64,000 nt of DNA from Aegilops tauschii subsp. strangulata (taxonomy: Eukaryota; Streptophyta; Magnoliopsida; Poales; Poaceae): contig NC_053037.3 in the NCBI RefSeq assembly GCF_002575655.3, forward strand, positions 142,797,207 through 142,861,206. The letters run 5' to 3'. Each line of letters opens with the position of its first letter. Position 1 is the stretch's first letter. The notes beneath the pieces were generated by a model. It was not told where the DNA came from and searched no databases. It was given only the letters and a program-made list of their open reading frames with translations. The translations under genes and the position numbers were made by a program. Shown one piece after another: positions 46,944 to 58,030 of the stretch.

Positions 46944-47039
46944 ATTACATCCACTGGGCATCAAAGTTCGCCACCAGTGCAAATATAGGGAACAAAGCAG
47001 CACATTACATACACTCGCCGTCAAAATTGGCCACCAGTG
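46944..47039 (-). promoter_or_regulatory. Conserved 3' element of the gene family, two copies (copy B)
   Basis: 46944-46979 and 47004-47039 both read ATTACAT(C/A)CACT-G-C-TCAAA-TT-GCCACCAGTG on the plus strand, i.e. the inverse of the gene A element. They lie just past the gene B stop (47093). Confidence 0.65.
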
Positions 47040-48078
47040 CAAATAAACGCGGCAGCAAAACAAGAGCATAACTGAAACAACTTCAGAAGAGCTCAAGAAA
47101 CGTTATCCTGGGTATCCACCATGCTGGCAATAAGCTTAGCAAGCTGATTAGCTTTGTCCTGTTTGGTGCTAAAATCCTCCAACGCTTGCTGTTGCACCAG
47201 AAAGTATGCATCTGAATGCTCCAGGGACTTCTGCAGTCCTTCCGCTTCTTGTCGCAGCATAGCTGATCGATGTCTTTCATCTTGTATTTGAGACTCAAGA
47301 AACCAAACTGATTCAGACAGTGAGTTTGAATAGCTTGTGCAAGCGGTAGTGGCCAGTAACTCGAACACTAAACCAAGACAGGACTTTGGGGTTGTCTCGC
47401 TGTCTTCAAGATAGTCTTCCTTAGCTATTTTATCAGCTTTGTTGGAGACCAACAAGGATGTGTCACTATCCTGAACCTTATCTACATTACTTCCTTTACC
47501 ATTGCTTAATAAGGCACTCTTCCCCAATATTCTGTCAGCATTCTAAAAGAAGAAACAAGCAGACACATAACAAGTTTAGCATGTACTAGTATATGAAACT
47601 CATTTCGGTGAACCAGTTCATTAGTAAGGTGGACAAGATTAAACTACCAAGTCTTCTATTGCCAAGTACTAGTACATAATAAAAGCATCAAACAAACATA
47701 TATCTATGTCCTATGTTCACTGCATTGTCTTGCCAAATCAAAATAGAGACACGGTTCAAATATTATCGGTTCAAGACAAAGCAGCAGTGAAAGAATACAA
47801 AGCGTGGGAAACTACACGGCACAACAAGATTTCAGATGGGTACCACGGGTCTACATGTACAACAACACTATTGGCTCTGCTGTGATGCTAGTAATGTGCA
47901 TGATATGAAAGTCAACTGTATACACAATTGAAATTGAAATCAACAGAGCTATTGATAAGAGCAAACCTGTTAAAGAAACATGCGTGAACACACCTGCTGT
48001 GCCATTGGAGTTTCGATTGGATCCTTCAATTTAAAAATAAGTTTGTATGAGTAAATACAGTGATACAAGAGCAAAGCA

Positions 48079-48250
48079 ATCATAGTTAAAAAAAGGCACG
48101 CCTAGGCTCTAGGCGTTGGCAAAACGCATTGCCCATAACTACGCATAATCTGTGCATAACTGCGCATAAGCATGCGCTTTGGTCAGTAAAGCGCAAGGCG
48201 GTGGAAAAACGCACAATTAACGCCTAGCGCTTTTTTGAACTATGATAGCA
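48079..48250. mobile_element. Foldback MITE in an intron of pseudogene B
   Basis: CATAGTTAAAAAAAGGCACG (about 48083) and the inverse of GCGCTTTTTTGAACTATG (48226-48243) are long inverted arms. The interior is rich in GCGC and GCCTAG(G/C)GC words repeated in both directions. Superfamily not determined. Confidence 0.7.
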
Positions 48251-49269
48251 ATGGAATCTTAAATTAGAACAATTGTTCTTCAGGTTTACGCACTTGTTCT
48301 ACATGAATAGAGTACAGTAAGACGCAAGAATATAATACTTAAAAATAGAAAATGAGCTCATAGACCTTACCACATTCTTGGTTCGGAACCAGTACAGAAC
48401 AAGGCGTTCCCAGTCATCGTCCAGTAAATGTGTCTCAGGAGAACATAAGGGAATTAGATGAGTTTCTTTGCCGTGAAGTACGTTTTCTTCAGGTAATTCC
48501 GATACTGCCACCAAGCATTCTTGAAGATAGCAGAGGTATTAGCACAGGTTACCTCATCCTGAGTTTCCAAATCGGTCCTTCTCTATAGAGAAAAATGGGA
48601 AAATTTGTTGTATTATAACCATCATGGAGGTAGGATGTATGGGACGAAGCAAAGTAATTGCCATGAATAACATTACTTACACATAACTCCTGGAAAAACA
48701 CCTGCAACTGGCATTTTCCTTCATCTTCAGTATAATATTTCCAAGATGGGAAGATACGCACATACGATTTAACAACATCAAATGTGATAGATGCTAAACT
48801 ATGACTAGCTGGTTGTACTTCCTCCACAGGAATAGGCGTACTAACTGGTGGAGTTGGGGCTCGCCGTAATAGTACTGGCCCTTTGGGCACTGGAGCTGCC
48901 TTACTAACTGCTCTTGTTTGGGAGCTCTATGGTGGAGATGGTGTTGTGTCAACAGGAACTGGGTTACTATCCGCTGGGGTTGGGGTTAGATTGGGTGAAG
49001 CTGGTTCTCTGTCCATCGCAGTAGGGGTACAATCTGCGAGAGTTTGGGTTATGTGTGGTAGGGCTGGTTCTTGTGCATGTACAACCGGGGTGCTATCTCC
49101 ACCAAGAGGTAGCACTGTTTTATTTGAAGACCGTGTTTTTAGTCCGCTAGATACTGGCATCACCCGCTCCAATTCAAATGGCTGATAAACAGGAAACATA
49201 GTTGAATGTACAGACATTGTATGAGAGACAGATGCAATAGATAGTGTGGAAAAAAGAGGGCATGAAATA

Positions 49270-50010
49270 GATGACATGTATATTGTTTAACAAAAACGGA
49301 TAGCATGACATAATTTCACATATATGATGTCTATCTAAACTGGATAGCATAGCATAACATAATTCAAAGATATGATGAATAACTAAAGAGGATCGCATGA
49401 CATAATTCACCTACATGTTATCTAAGTAATCAGGATCGCATCATTTAATTCACATATGTGATTTATATGCTAAACAGAGGGCATTTGATATGATGTCTGA
49501 ACTAAGAACATGGTGTTGAATATTGTGTATATGATGTCTAAACTATGCAATGCAAGACACCGTATGCATGATATCAGCAGTATAACCGTGCCAAGTTAGA
49601 GCATATACCTCAGTGGGGGAATAGGACTGGTCATCTGTCTCTGAGTCCATCTCTGAGGAGCTATCGGGACCCAACAAGAGATCTGCTTCAACAGGTAGCA
49701 CTGTCTGCTCTGAAGACCTTGTTTTCACTCCAGATTTTGCCATCTCCCACCCAAATGGATGATTAACAGGAAGAGTAGTTTAATGTACAAACATTGTCGA
49801 CAAATGGAAATGTAAGGAAGAAAAGGATGGGCAAGATATCATTCAAATATATGATGCCTCGTTAAACAGGATGGCATTGCACATTTCACATATATTATGG
49901 CTGGCTAAAAGACATGAGACTGCATAATTCCCATATATGATATAGAAACTAAACAGGTGGCATTACAGAACATGTCTAAACTAAGCAGATGACATATATG
50001 ATGTCAAAAG
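49270..50010. repeat. AT-rich minisatellite in pseudogene B introns (two blocks)
   Basis: 49275-49540 and 49845-50010 share a degenerate 45-60 bp unit (GCAT-ACATAATTCACATATATG ... CTAAACAGGAT). The two blocks flank the duplicated acidic exon 49609-49758, so exon and intron satellite were duplicated together. Confidence 0.75.
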
Positions 50011-50649
50011 TAGGCACTGCAAGGCAACATATGCATGATATGACTAACATCATCATGCCAAGGTAGAGCAAACACCTTGGGGGGTAAATAGGAGTGGTCA
50101 GCGGCGTCTGAATCCGCCTCAGAACAGATATCTTCCTCTGGATTACAATCTGGAGAGGGGTGGGGAGGGTTTGCCATTGAACCCACCATGGAGCGATGTC
50201 TGCATGACATTGTATTGCCGTGCAAAACTCTTCTCTTTTTCTCTACATGTTCAGCATGACTGTGTACAATATCTGACATGCATACGAAAAGAAATATGGT
50301 GAGATTATGTAAGGAGAGCATGCAGAAATTTAGACTGATGGTAACAACCAGTGGATCGACGTTTTTCCATTGAACCAATATAGCCCTAATGGATCGACGT
50401 GAATGTATAGTGATAAGTGATGCAACAAGTGTACAACCTCTTTGCCGTAGCCGTGTCGACCTCAGCATCATTGGGTTGGTCGCTGAAGCAGTTGAGGCAG
50501 AGGTGGCTGTCGGAGGTGTGGAGGAAGATCTGAGGAATCTGTAGACGGCGTCCAGGGCACTGCTCTGTTGTGATGGATCATTCTGTCGTTGGAGCAGCTC
50601 TGGTGAGCCGTAAGACGTCAAGGCTGAAGCAGCACAAGACAGACATCGT

Positions 50650-51490
50650 CAATCTCAAGTGGGATTCTAATAGCATCTCCAATAGATGATGTAAAATGGA
50701 TGTAAAATTAACATCACCAAAAACCACCTGACTACAACAGATGAGGTAAAAACTGTTGACTCTGAACTTAACTGTCGAAACTGAAATTTACTGTGGAATC
50801 TGAATGCTACTGTCGAAACTGAACGCAATGGTAGCAGAGAGGCACTTGACATGTAGTTTAGGGAGGGCCTGCAGTTCATCTTCAACCTGCACCCCCCTGA
50901 GCCGCCAGCCGCCACCGGCCGAACCGCCGGCCCCAGCGCCGCCTCGCCGCCCCGAAACAACTCGCCACCGCCGCCCTGGCCAGCCCTCTAGGCCCCCCGC
51001 CCCCACCTTGAACCCTAAGATAGATAGTGGGGTACCTCTCCGGCGAGCCCCCGTCCCCGCTGCGGCTGGTTCTTCCTTAACTCCGGCGAGCCCCCCAACC
51101 CCTGAAAATCGACTGACCCAAAAGTCGATTCAGTTGACTGAAGTGTGGCTTAATCGGAGAAGAGCAGCAGCACGAGCGAGGGGGAGAGCAGCAGCAGCAG
51201 GTGGTTGAGCGAGCGATCGAGCAAGAGCCGGAGCAGCAGCAGCAGCGGGAGCGAGCGAGCGAGAGCCGGAGCAGCAGCAGCAGCGCGAGCGAGCGAGCGA
51301 GAGCCGGAGCAGCAGCAGCAGATCCGGCTGGTATGGACGCCGCCGCCGAAGGGGCCTCGCACTGGGGGAGAGCCGCCGTGGAGATGTCGCCCGCGGCGCC
51401 GGCTTCAAGATAGCCGCTCCATGGGGGTGCGGGATGGAGCACCGTTGGCGCCGGGAGGTCGAGTTAAGGAGAAGGTGCGATGCGATGAGT
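50650..51490. other. GC-rich insertion or duplication between the two first-exon copies of B
   Basis: Starts with AGCATCTCCAATAGATGATG at 50669, a motif typical of DNA-transposon ends, followed by GC-rich sequence with ORFs on both strands. Includes CGACTGACCCAAAAGTCG (about 51110-51127). Probably an element with captured sequence; its ends are not resolved. Confidence 0.3.
51186..51335. repeat. Minisatellite GAGCCGGAGCAGCAGCAGCA, three to four units
   Basis: Units of 45-48 bp combine a GAGCGAGCGAGC tract with (CAG)4-5. The + strand frame reads EREPEQQQQ repeats, the - strand LARS-CCCC runs; neither is supported as protein. Confidence 0.85.
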
Positions 51491-51880
51491 GTACAACCTC
51501 TTTGGTGGCGCCGAGTAGGCCTCGGCTTCGTCCGAGGAGTCGGTGAGGATGTTGCGGTTCCGGTGGAGTAGGTTAAGGCGGCGCTGTGGGGATGGAGCAG
51601 CCGCGATAGACGAGGCGATCGTCGGAGCAGCTCCTTGGAGCTGGAGGACGGGGCGGCTGAACCGGCGGGACGGCAAGATGGATGACGGATCCTCATCCGG
51701 GGAGGTGGACGAGGGATGTCGAGCTGTTGCGGTGGACGACGTCATCGGGGAAGAGGCTCCGGCTGGGCAGCCGTGACGTGGCGGATGGAGGAGGGTGGGG
51801 TTTCGCGACTGGAGCGGAGAGGTTATGGCGGCCTGGGATTTCGAATGGCGAAAAGGGGGCGATGGGAGGGGGTGAAGCAT

Positions 51881-52278
51881 GACTTAGGGACGCGCTTGTC
51901 CAAAATGTAGGGTGTGTTACAAAAGTACCCCCCACCGATTTGAACTAGCGGCCCTTTCGGCTTAGGGTTAGAAGGGGGATTTCGCGTGTCGGGATTTGGC
52001 AGCTGGAGGGAGTTTTCACGCGCATTGTAATTTCGGGATAGCAAGGCGCGGGTTGTGAAGGCGCCAGTTTTGGGAGCATGATATCTGAATTTTTGGGATA
52101 TAACAAGACGCGGGTTGAATTTTAGGGACAAGCCTAACGTGTAGTAATATTGTACTTGTACGTACCAAATCAATTCGCACTTCCCTCAACCAAAAAGAAA
52201 ATGAAAAAATAAAACTATTCACACCACACAAAGAGAGAGTCTTGCCCCGTTTTACTATACAAATGCTATTCAAAGCTA
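51881..52278. other. Upstream flank of pseudogene B, no gene
   Basis: Contains GTGTGTTACAAAAGTACCCCCC (51911-51932), whose inverse resembles the GGGGTAGGTTTGTAAC block of the gene A upstream repeats, so it may be a shared promoter element. Otherwise unremarkable. Confidence 0.4.
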
Positions 52279-52515
52279 CTCCCTCCTACCATCTATATAG
52301 GGCCTAATGCGTTTTTCGATGCTAACTTTGACCAAATATTAGAGCAATGATATATGGCATGCAACTTACACAAAGCACACCGTTAAATTCGTCTGTGAAA
52401 GGTTCTTTCAATGATATAATTTTCACATTGTGCATGTCATGTACTATTAATCTTGTCAATAGTCAAAGGCGGTCTTAAAAATCTCATTACGCCCTATATA
52501 GATGGAAGGAGGGAG
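52279..52515. mobile_element. Stowaway-type MITE, 237 bp
   Basis: CTCCCTCCTACCATCTATAT and the inverse of ATATAGATGGAAGGAGGGAG, flanked by TA on both sides. Long palindromic ends include GGGCCTAATGCG paired with CATTACGCCC. Confidence 0.9.
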
Positions 52516-52517
52516 TA

Positions 52518-54470
52518 TGAATCCATGTTATGTCCGATTAAATTTTTTCGCTTGCTGTATAATGCATGTAACCTACTCATACCAACATTTTAGTGCATTC
52601 CAAATGTCTATACTACCGCTGCAATTCGAACTAAATTTGAATTCGTTTCTCTATTTCAATAAGAATCTACAATCATGATTGTTGCCAACTTCAACCATCA
52701 TAGTTTCCTTGCTATCCGCCAGATATAAATCGGACGGCCTATAATGCAGGAAGGCAGGCACACCATCATCAACAACTCCGTTTTTTTATAAGAGTAGAGA
52801 TAAAATATATTAAATGTAGTATAACATGTTCATAACCACACCATGTGTATCACCGTTATATATATTCACACATGCGTCGGTTTGAAACACTATGATAAAT
52901 TCTTCAAATATCCGAATTCGCTTTTTATAATGAAGTATATATGATCTCTATTCGTCTTTTACACCCACACAACCCTCTTATCTTTGTAGCTAGCGCTAAC
53001 TTTCTCTTGTACATGCACACGCCCGCATCCCTCTCACCCTCCCTCAGCATTCTCTAGCTCCATTGCACAAATTCGTCTTTTCACTTTAGGTCGTTCACCC
53101 ACGGTGTGTGTAGGCCCCGCAGCTCCTTCTTTACGGCACACATCGATCGATATGCCTCTCTAGCCAGGTGTGCCTAGCACAAACACAAGCTTCCCCTCTT
53201 CTCTTGTCACCGTCCATGCCTCACTCCCACCACTCTTTTCATCATTCTCGTACTCGCACACTCCTCCCCCTCGATATAGTATGCCTCTCGTACCACCTCC
53301 TACATGCATCCCTCTCTCTCTATCCTTCTCCTCGTGCCTCATTTGCTTCTAACACACACATGCATGTATACTGATCGATCTCCCAACATATACCTAGATC
53401 GACTTTAACTACCCCCCCCCATCGATCGACGTACCTCACAAGTTATGTCTCTCCTTTCTCTAACAAAGGGCGATTGATCTTCCTATGTATTTACGTCTGC
53501 TTACCACAGCCACATCGTCCCCCCTCATCATTCGTGCATGCCTCCTGACCCGTCTCTCACACGCACGTGCACAGACAACAAGCAGCCATCTCCTCTCTTA
53601 TTGATATAGCGGGCGTGCCCTCCGTTTGCCTAGCAAGCCTATCCCACCATTTGTTAGAAGCAACTCCACTACCACCCCCTCCAACACTCTAGCTCTGTCT
53701 CTCTCACAACCTTATTCCTCTCCTGCACATACGCATGGATGACGATCGATCTCCCTTAATACATGAGGTAGGCCTCTCTCCTCCTCCACACATATACCAG
53801 CCATTGTACCTCTATAGTTAATTGGGCCTCCCTCTTCCCCCACCACACACCGAAAGTCGAGCGCTGCAGGTAGGTATCCATGCCACAGAGACAAACTGCA
53901 CATGTCCCATCTCACATTCCAGTAGGCCAGCCACTCTATATCTTTGACGTGGGCACACACAAATTCGATGGCACTCTTTATCGATCGCGCGCGCACACAC
54001 ACACATCATCCCTCTCTTCGATTCTATGGACACCTCAAGCCGATGATACCTCCACTCTCTTCTCGTGGATCGCCCCCTCTATATATATGTTATATCCAGG
54101 ACTCTATTTCACACATATTGCATATGTTACATTTTTTGATTGACCCCCCCCCCCAAAAAAACTCTCAAGAACCCACAAACTATATCTCTCTAGGTTTGTA
54201 TCCCTCTCACACAACCCCACGTAGGTGGTGTACGTATACAAGAAGAGAATAGGTGCACTTTGCACGTACTTACACTTCGTGCTCAGCCACACCCGCGTGG
54301 GTACACGGTGGAGCTCATTTCTTTACGAAATGGCAGCCCACGTGCTAATTTGAACGCCTGTAGCGGTTGTTTACCTAGGGAGGTCGTGTACCACGCGTGC
54401 ACGAAACAAAGTTCGACTTGACGCGTCGCCGCGTTATTTTTAAATAAAGTTATAGCGCTCAATGGCACGT
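52518..54470. other. AT-rich then CT-rich non-coding DNA
   Basis: 52518-52980 AT-rich. 52980-54240 is strongly CT-rich, with repeated CTCTC, CACACA and ATCGATCGAT words, resembling the reverse complement of the AG-rich tract at 5.0-6.2 kb. C homopolymers lie near 53410 and 54146. ORFs there reflect the low complexity. Confidence 0.5.
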
Positions 54471-54484
54471 ACACAGAATATAAA

Positions 54485-54964
54485 ATGATTTTTATGGAGA
54501 AAAAGGTAGTCCGCTCACTATATACAATGGAGCCTGCCTGCCTGGTTTGTCGCTCTTCAGAGTATCTCACACAAGGCTGCGGTGGCCTCTCTCTCTCACC
54601 GTTGGTCACTGATCCGGCCACATCACGTCCGCCGGGGAAAGGGAGTGCGGTGGCCTCTCTCTCTCTCTCTCACCATTGGTCACTGATCCGGCCGCATCCC
54701 ATCCGCCAGGGGAAAGGGACGAAGTGCATCGTTTCTCCGTTTGACGATGCCGAGACAGCACGTCCAGATCTGCAGTACACACCGTTCTCTCTGACCAAGC
54801 TCCGGCGCAGCAGGGCCTACGCCACCTGCTCGCAGATTCCGCCCGCCGCCGCTTACCTAGTTACATCCCGACGACCTCCAGGTATCCCCTCCGACCTTGC
54901 TCCACTGCCCGTCTTCCCACGTCGCTGCATGTGGATCTTCCATAGTTCTTTGCCCAAAACGTAG
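54485..54964 (+). other. First-exon-like module U1 (open frame of 159 codons)
   Basis: Unknown gene. CTATATACA at 54518 is a TATA candidate in a segment shared with the U2 promoter (TATAAAATG, TTATGGAGA). The frame contains a 68-bp tandem duplication, then GKGTKCIVSPFDDAETARPD and a PPAAAYLVTSRRPPG stretch before a possible donor at about 54891 (AG|GTATCC). The GKG--C-V start and the following CATCCCGACGACC-type DNA are shared with U2 and U3. The frame after the donor is probably intron. No known domain. Confidence 0.4.
54582..54720 (+). repeat. Tandem duplication of ~68 bp in U1
   Basis: GCGGTGGCCTCTCTCTCTC ... CACTGATCCGGCC ... GGGGAAAGGGA occurs at about 54580-54647 and 54648-54718. The copies differ by CT-repeat length and a few substitutions. 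Confidence 0.85.
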
Positions 54965-55842
54965 CTCGTCCGTTGTACTTTCCACATTGCATTCTCGTCC
55001 TCACACCATTTTAGACAAACACAACCGTGTTGTTATCTTCCCTTAGGACAAGGAATATGCTTCTTTTTTGTCATCGCATGTGTCATCAACTGTTATTGGC
55101 CAGTAATTGTTTCCTTTCTACTCGTTGCTATTGCGACCTTTTGGTGAACTGCACAAATCACTTTTTTCTTAAGAGTGTTTTGTGCAGTTGTACTAAAATG
55201 TCACACGGGCAACGTCTCTACATTTCAGTGTGACTGCACAAAGGGAGATTGGTTTTGCTCTATCCTCCTCATCCAACTCCGAGCCTAATCTTCTCCAACT
55301 AGTTAGTCTTAAGAGAGAGTGCAAAGGTGACCGGCTTCTATTTGTGTGTTTATTGTTTCATCAGCAGTCCTCTATTATCGTAATCACACTTAATATCTTT
55401 GGAATAGGGACGCTCAGCTCTATTTTAGTGGAACTGCACAAAATGATCGGAATGTTGCATGCTCGAGACAGCTACTTTTTTTCCCAACATGCCTTGTTGA
55501 TTTAGACAGAGCTGGGGGGACGTTGCTGCCAATGAAAGCATGGATCAATTTTAATTTAACACCTTCTCACAACTCTGTCTTCAGTTGTGATGTAATTATT
55601 AGCTCTGATCTGCTAATAATTGACATGCATTAGCAAGGAAGTTAGTTTTTTATTGTTTCCGAAAGAGCATCAATGGCAAGACACACGAAACAAAAGCTGA
55701 AAGCTCACACCATTGTACAATTTCATGTCGCTGGAAAATTATTTGTATAGTACGTCAATTATGTAAACGAATGATGGAAGCTTGATAGCATTGCCAGAAG
55801 CCTCTTCATCATCCGGGTCCATGTGCCATGCACAAAATTATA
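54965..55842 (+). repeat. Intron-like region of U1 with repeated modules
   Basis: Contains the module ending TTTCAG|TGTGACTGCACAAAGGGAG (55229) and a second TTTTAG|TGGAACTGCACAAAATG (55429). A GTGTTTTGTGCAGTT motif at 55172-55186 is inverted relative to the first. 55560-55640 aligns with 58990-59080 of U2. Also related to 61.2-61.9 kb. Confidence 0.6.
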
Positions 55843-56149
55843 CTCCTTCGTTCCTAAATATTTGTCTTTTTACAAATTTCAAATAGGCATATTTTAGAGT
55901 GTAGATTCACTCATTTTGCTTCATATGTGTACTCCCTCCGTTCCTAAATATTCTATTCGTCTTTCTAGAGATTTCAACAAGTGACTACATACGGAGCAAA
56001 ATGAGTGAATCTACACTCTAAAATATGTCTATATACATCCGTATGTGCCAGTCCATTTGAAATCTCTAAAAAGACAAATATTTGAGTAGTCACTCGTTGA
56101 AATCTCTAGAAAGAGAAATACTCCGGAGTATATTTAAGAACCGAGGGGG
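55843..56149. mobile_element. Stowaway-type MITEs, one nested in another
   Basis: Outer ends CTCCTTCGTTCCTAAATATT (55843) and the inverse of AAGAACCGAGGGGG (56149), TA-flanked. A second start (CTCCCTCCGTTCCTAAATA, 55932) lies inside. TAGAGTGTAGATTCACTCAT and its inverse both occur, showing two interrupted copies of one family. Confidence 0.8.
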
Positions 56150-56301
56150 TAGTGCACAACCGCATGGGAGACTCAGCCCGGTCGTTGCGCCGCATTAATA
56201 GTGAGTAATGAGCAGTCAAATCATAAGCCCCACCTTTCCCACTGTAAGTTGCTCTGAAGAAGCAACCATCAATACGCTCTTCTTTGAATCCGCTCATACT
56301 A

Positions 56302-56666
56302 CTCCATCCGTCACTTTTTATACAGCGCGCTTCAGAAAAAAGAAAAAAAATCTGTGGGACCAAGCAACTAGCGATCGGCCTGAAAAATAGCATTGGTAGT
56401 TATAGCACGACGTCTATTACTAGAGGGAATAATGTGTACACACATGCATGCAGTGCTTCCACCCCGGGTAGACACATGCATGCACTTACTCCACTCCGTA
56501 GTAGTACAGTACATGGAGAGAAAATTGTGGACTTGATTGCGGTTACCACGCCCTAATTAATTGAGCATTAAACCAAACGCGTCTAAAGTCTCTCTGGTGG
56601 TGGAAATGCATTGAGAGAAATGCATCATAATGAAGTGCGCCCTGTAAACTGTGACGGAGGGAGGAG
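56302..56666. mobile_element. MITE-like element, 365 bp
   Basis: CTCCATCCGTCACTTTTTAT with AGCGCGCTT at the left pairs with AAGTGCGCC ... AACTGTGACGGAGGGAGGAG at the right; TA occurs at both borders. The interior has no coding capacity. Confidence 0.75.
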
Positions 56667-56935
56667 TAGTATGAAGGGGTAAAACCAAGTACGCGTAAGG
56701 CCAGTCGGTCAACGCACCTCCTCTTGGCATATCACTGACATGTGGGACAGGAGTGTGAGCAAACCGATCTCAATTGACGGCAAAGAGCCAACCCGCCGTT
56801 CCTTGAGAGAGACGAGGAGCGAGAACACACAGACGGGCTCGCACGGAGGCCAAGATATATTCGAGCATGGTTGGTTGATCGATATCATTCATTACATGTT
56901 GGGCTGCCGTTTTCCGCCCTTCTCCAGAATAAACG

Positions 56936-58030
56936 TGTACTTTATCAGAGATAAAAAAATAAGAGTACAGATGCTCCACCATGCGGTTCTAGTAGTAGTA
57001 GTACTCGTACTACTACGCTTGGCTCTTCGCCTCTTCGTGAAGTCGAACAATGATGGTACTCCGCATGTTGGGTACTATAGTGTATGCCTCTGACAATCTG
57101 ACACCGAATGGACTGATGCATGTCCACCGAGGGTAGGTTGCATTAGTCAAAAGGCATAAGCGAGCTTCACCTTTTCCTGCAAGCTTCTCCTCGTTCTGCG
57201 AGTTGACGGGGCACACCAAAAAGTAGTGCTAGTCCATACTCCCTCCTTTCCGGTTAATATGGCTTAATCTTTTTTGCGGAAATGAGAGAGCTTTATTCAT
57301 ATATAAGCATTCTTAGGACGATCAGCCAAGACACTGGTCACTAGGAAGCGAGGTACCCCGCAAAAAAAGAAGTAGGAAGCAAGGTGTTTCATCAAGCCAG
57401 CTCTCGGCCACATTCAAAGTGCAGCAAGCACGGTTCGCACGAAGATGCGCCGCAAGGTTTACTGACCTGTTTACATGCTGAATAACAAAAAAAAGAGGAA
57501 ATATTACCGAGCGCTACTATTTGTAACAGGATATGAGCCAGAATTAAGCGAGAATTGTGGCGAGTGTTCCATGCAATCAACTTCCATTATCACATGCGAG
57601 AACCCTCGAAGAGAACCAAATGTGTTGAAGATTGCTTTATCACATTTTAAAATTATAATAAGAGTGCAGACGCTCCTCCATCCGGTTCCTAGTACTAGTA
57701 TAGTACGTACCTTTATAGACTGTAGTAGTAGTGCTAGTAAACTTTGCGCCTGGATGTTCGCCTATTCGGGAAGTCGAACAATAATAGCACTAGTAGTATA
57801 GTGTATGCTTCTGGCAATCTGACACTGAATTAACTATTGCACGTCCACCGCCTGAGCGAGGGAGAGCTTGCATTAGTCAAAAGTTTCTCCTTGTCCTGCG
57901 AGCCACCGCGCGCAAGCTTCTCCCGTCCTGCAACCTTCTCCTCGTTCGGCAAGTTGACGGGACACAGCAAAGTAATGCTAGTCCATACTGCCTCCTCTCT
58001 GGTTAATATGGCTTAATTTCAAACGAGATA
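56936..58030 (+). repeat. Local duplication (56936-57268 and 57650-58030)
   Basis: Both copies contain AGAGT(A/G)CAGA(T/C)GCTCC, GAAGTCGAACAATGAT-like, TATAGTGTATGC, CTGACAC, GCATTAGTCAAAAG, TTCTCCTCGTTC and GTTAATATGGCTTAAT in the same order. They are separated by an inserted retroposon-like piece. Confidence 0.8.
57269..57640 (-). mobile_element. Retroposon-like insertion between the duplicated blocks
   Basis: Begins with a T run on the plus strand (A tail on the minus strand). On the minus strand AATAAA lies 16 bases before the short A tail, as at the 3' end of a retroposed transcript or LINE. It starts exactly where the duplicated block ends (after ATGGCTTAAT). Coding origin not identified. 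Confidence 0.45.

Larger units (their letters stand above)
47093..51880 (-). pseudogene. Pseudogene B: paralogue of gene A with exon duplications and lesions
   Basis: Minus-strand exons: first-exon candidates 51498-51880 and 50438-50640 (the latter ending MMLRSTRLRQR), both closing at AGAG|GTTGTACAC; 50076-50272 (AEHVEKKRRVLHGN ... SEADSDAADHSYLPPK); a duplicate acidic exon 49609-49758 whose acceptor AG has become AT; 48681-49181 (Thr/Pro-rich, then YVRIFPSWKYYTEDEG); 48371-48558 (FKNAWWQYRNYLKK ... LLDDDWERLV); last exon 47093-47542 (coiled coil, ESQIQDERHRSAMLRQE). Lesions: in-frame TAG at 48927-48929; exon 48371-48558 is 188 nt, one short of frame, with the base missing near 48476 where gene A reads Phe-Asp-Gly. 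Exon boundaries and order match gene A. Confidence 0.7.

Noticed and set aside
51201..51546. Poly-Gln/Glu ORFs on the plus strand
   Set aside because: Read from the CAG/GAGC minisatellite; the opposite strand is equally open.
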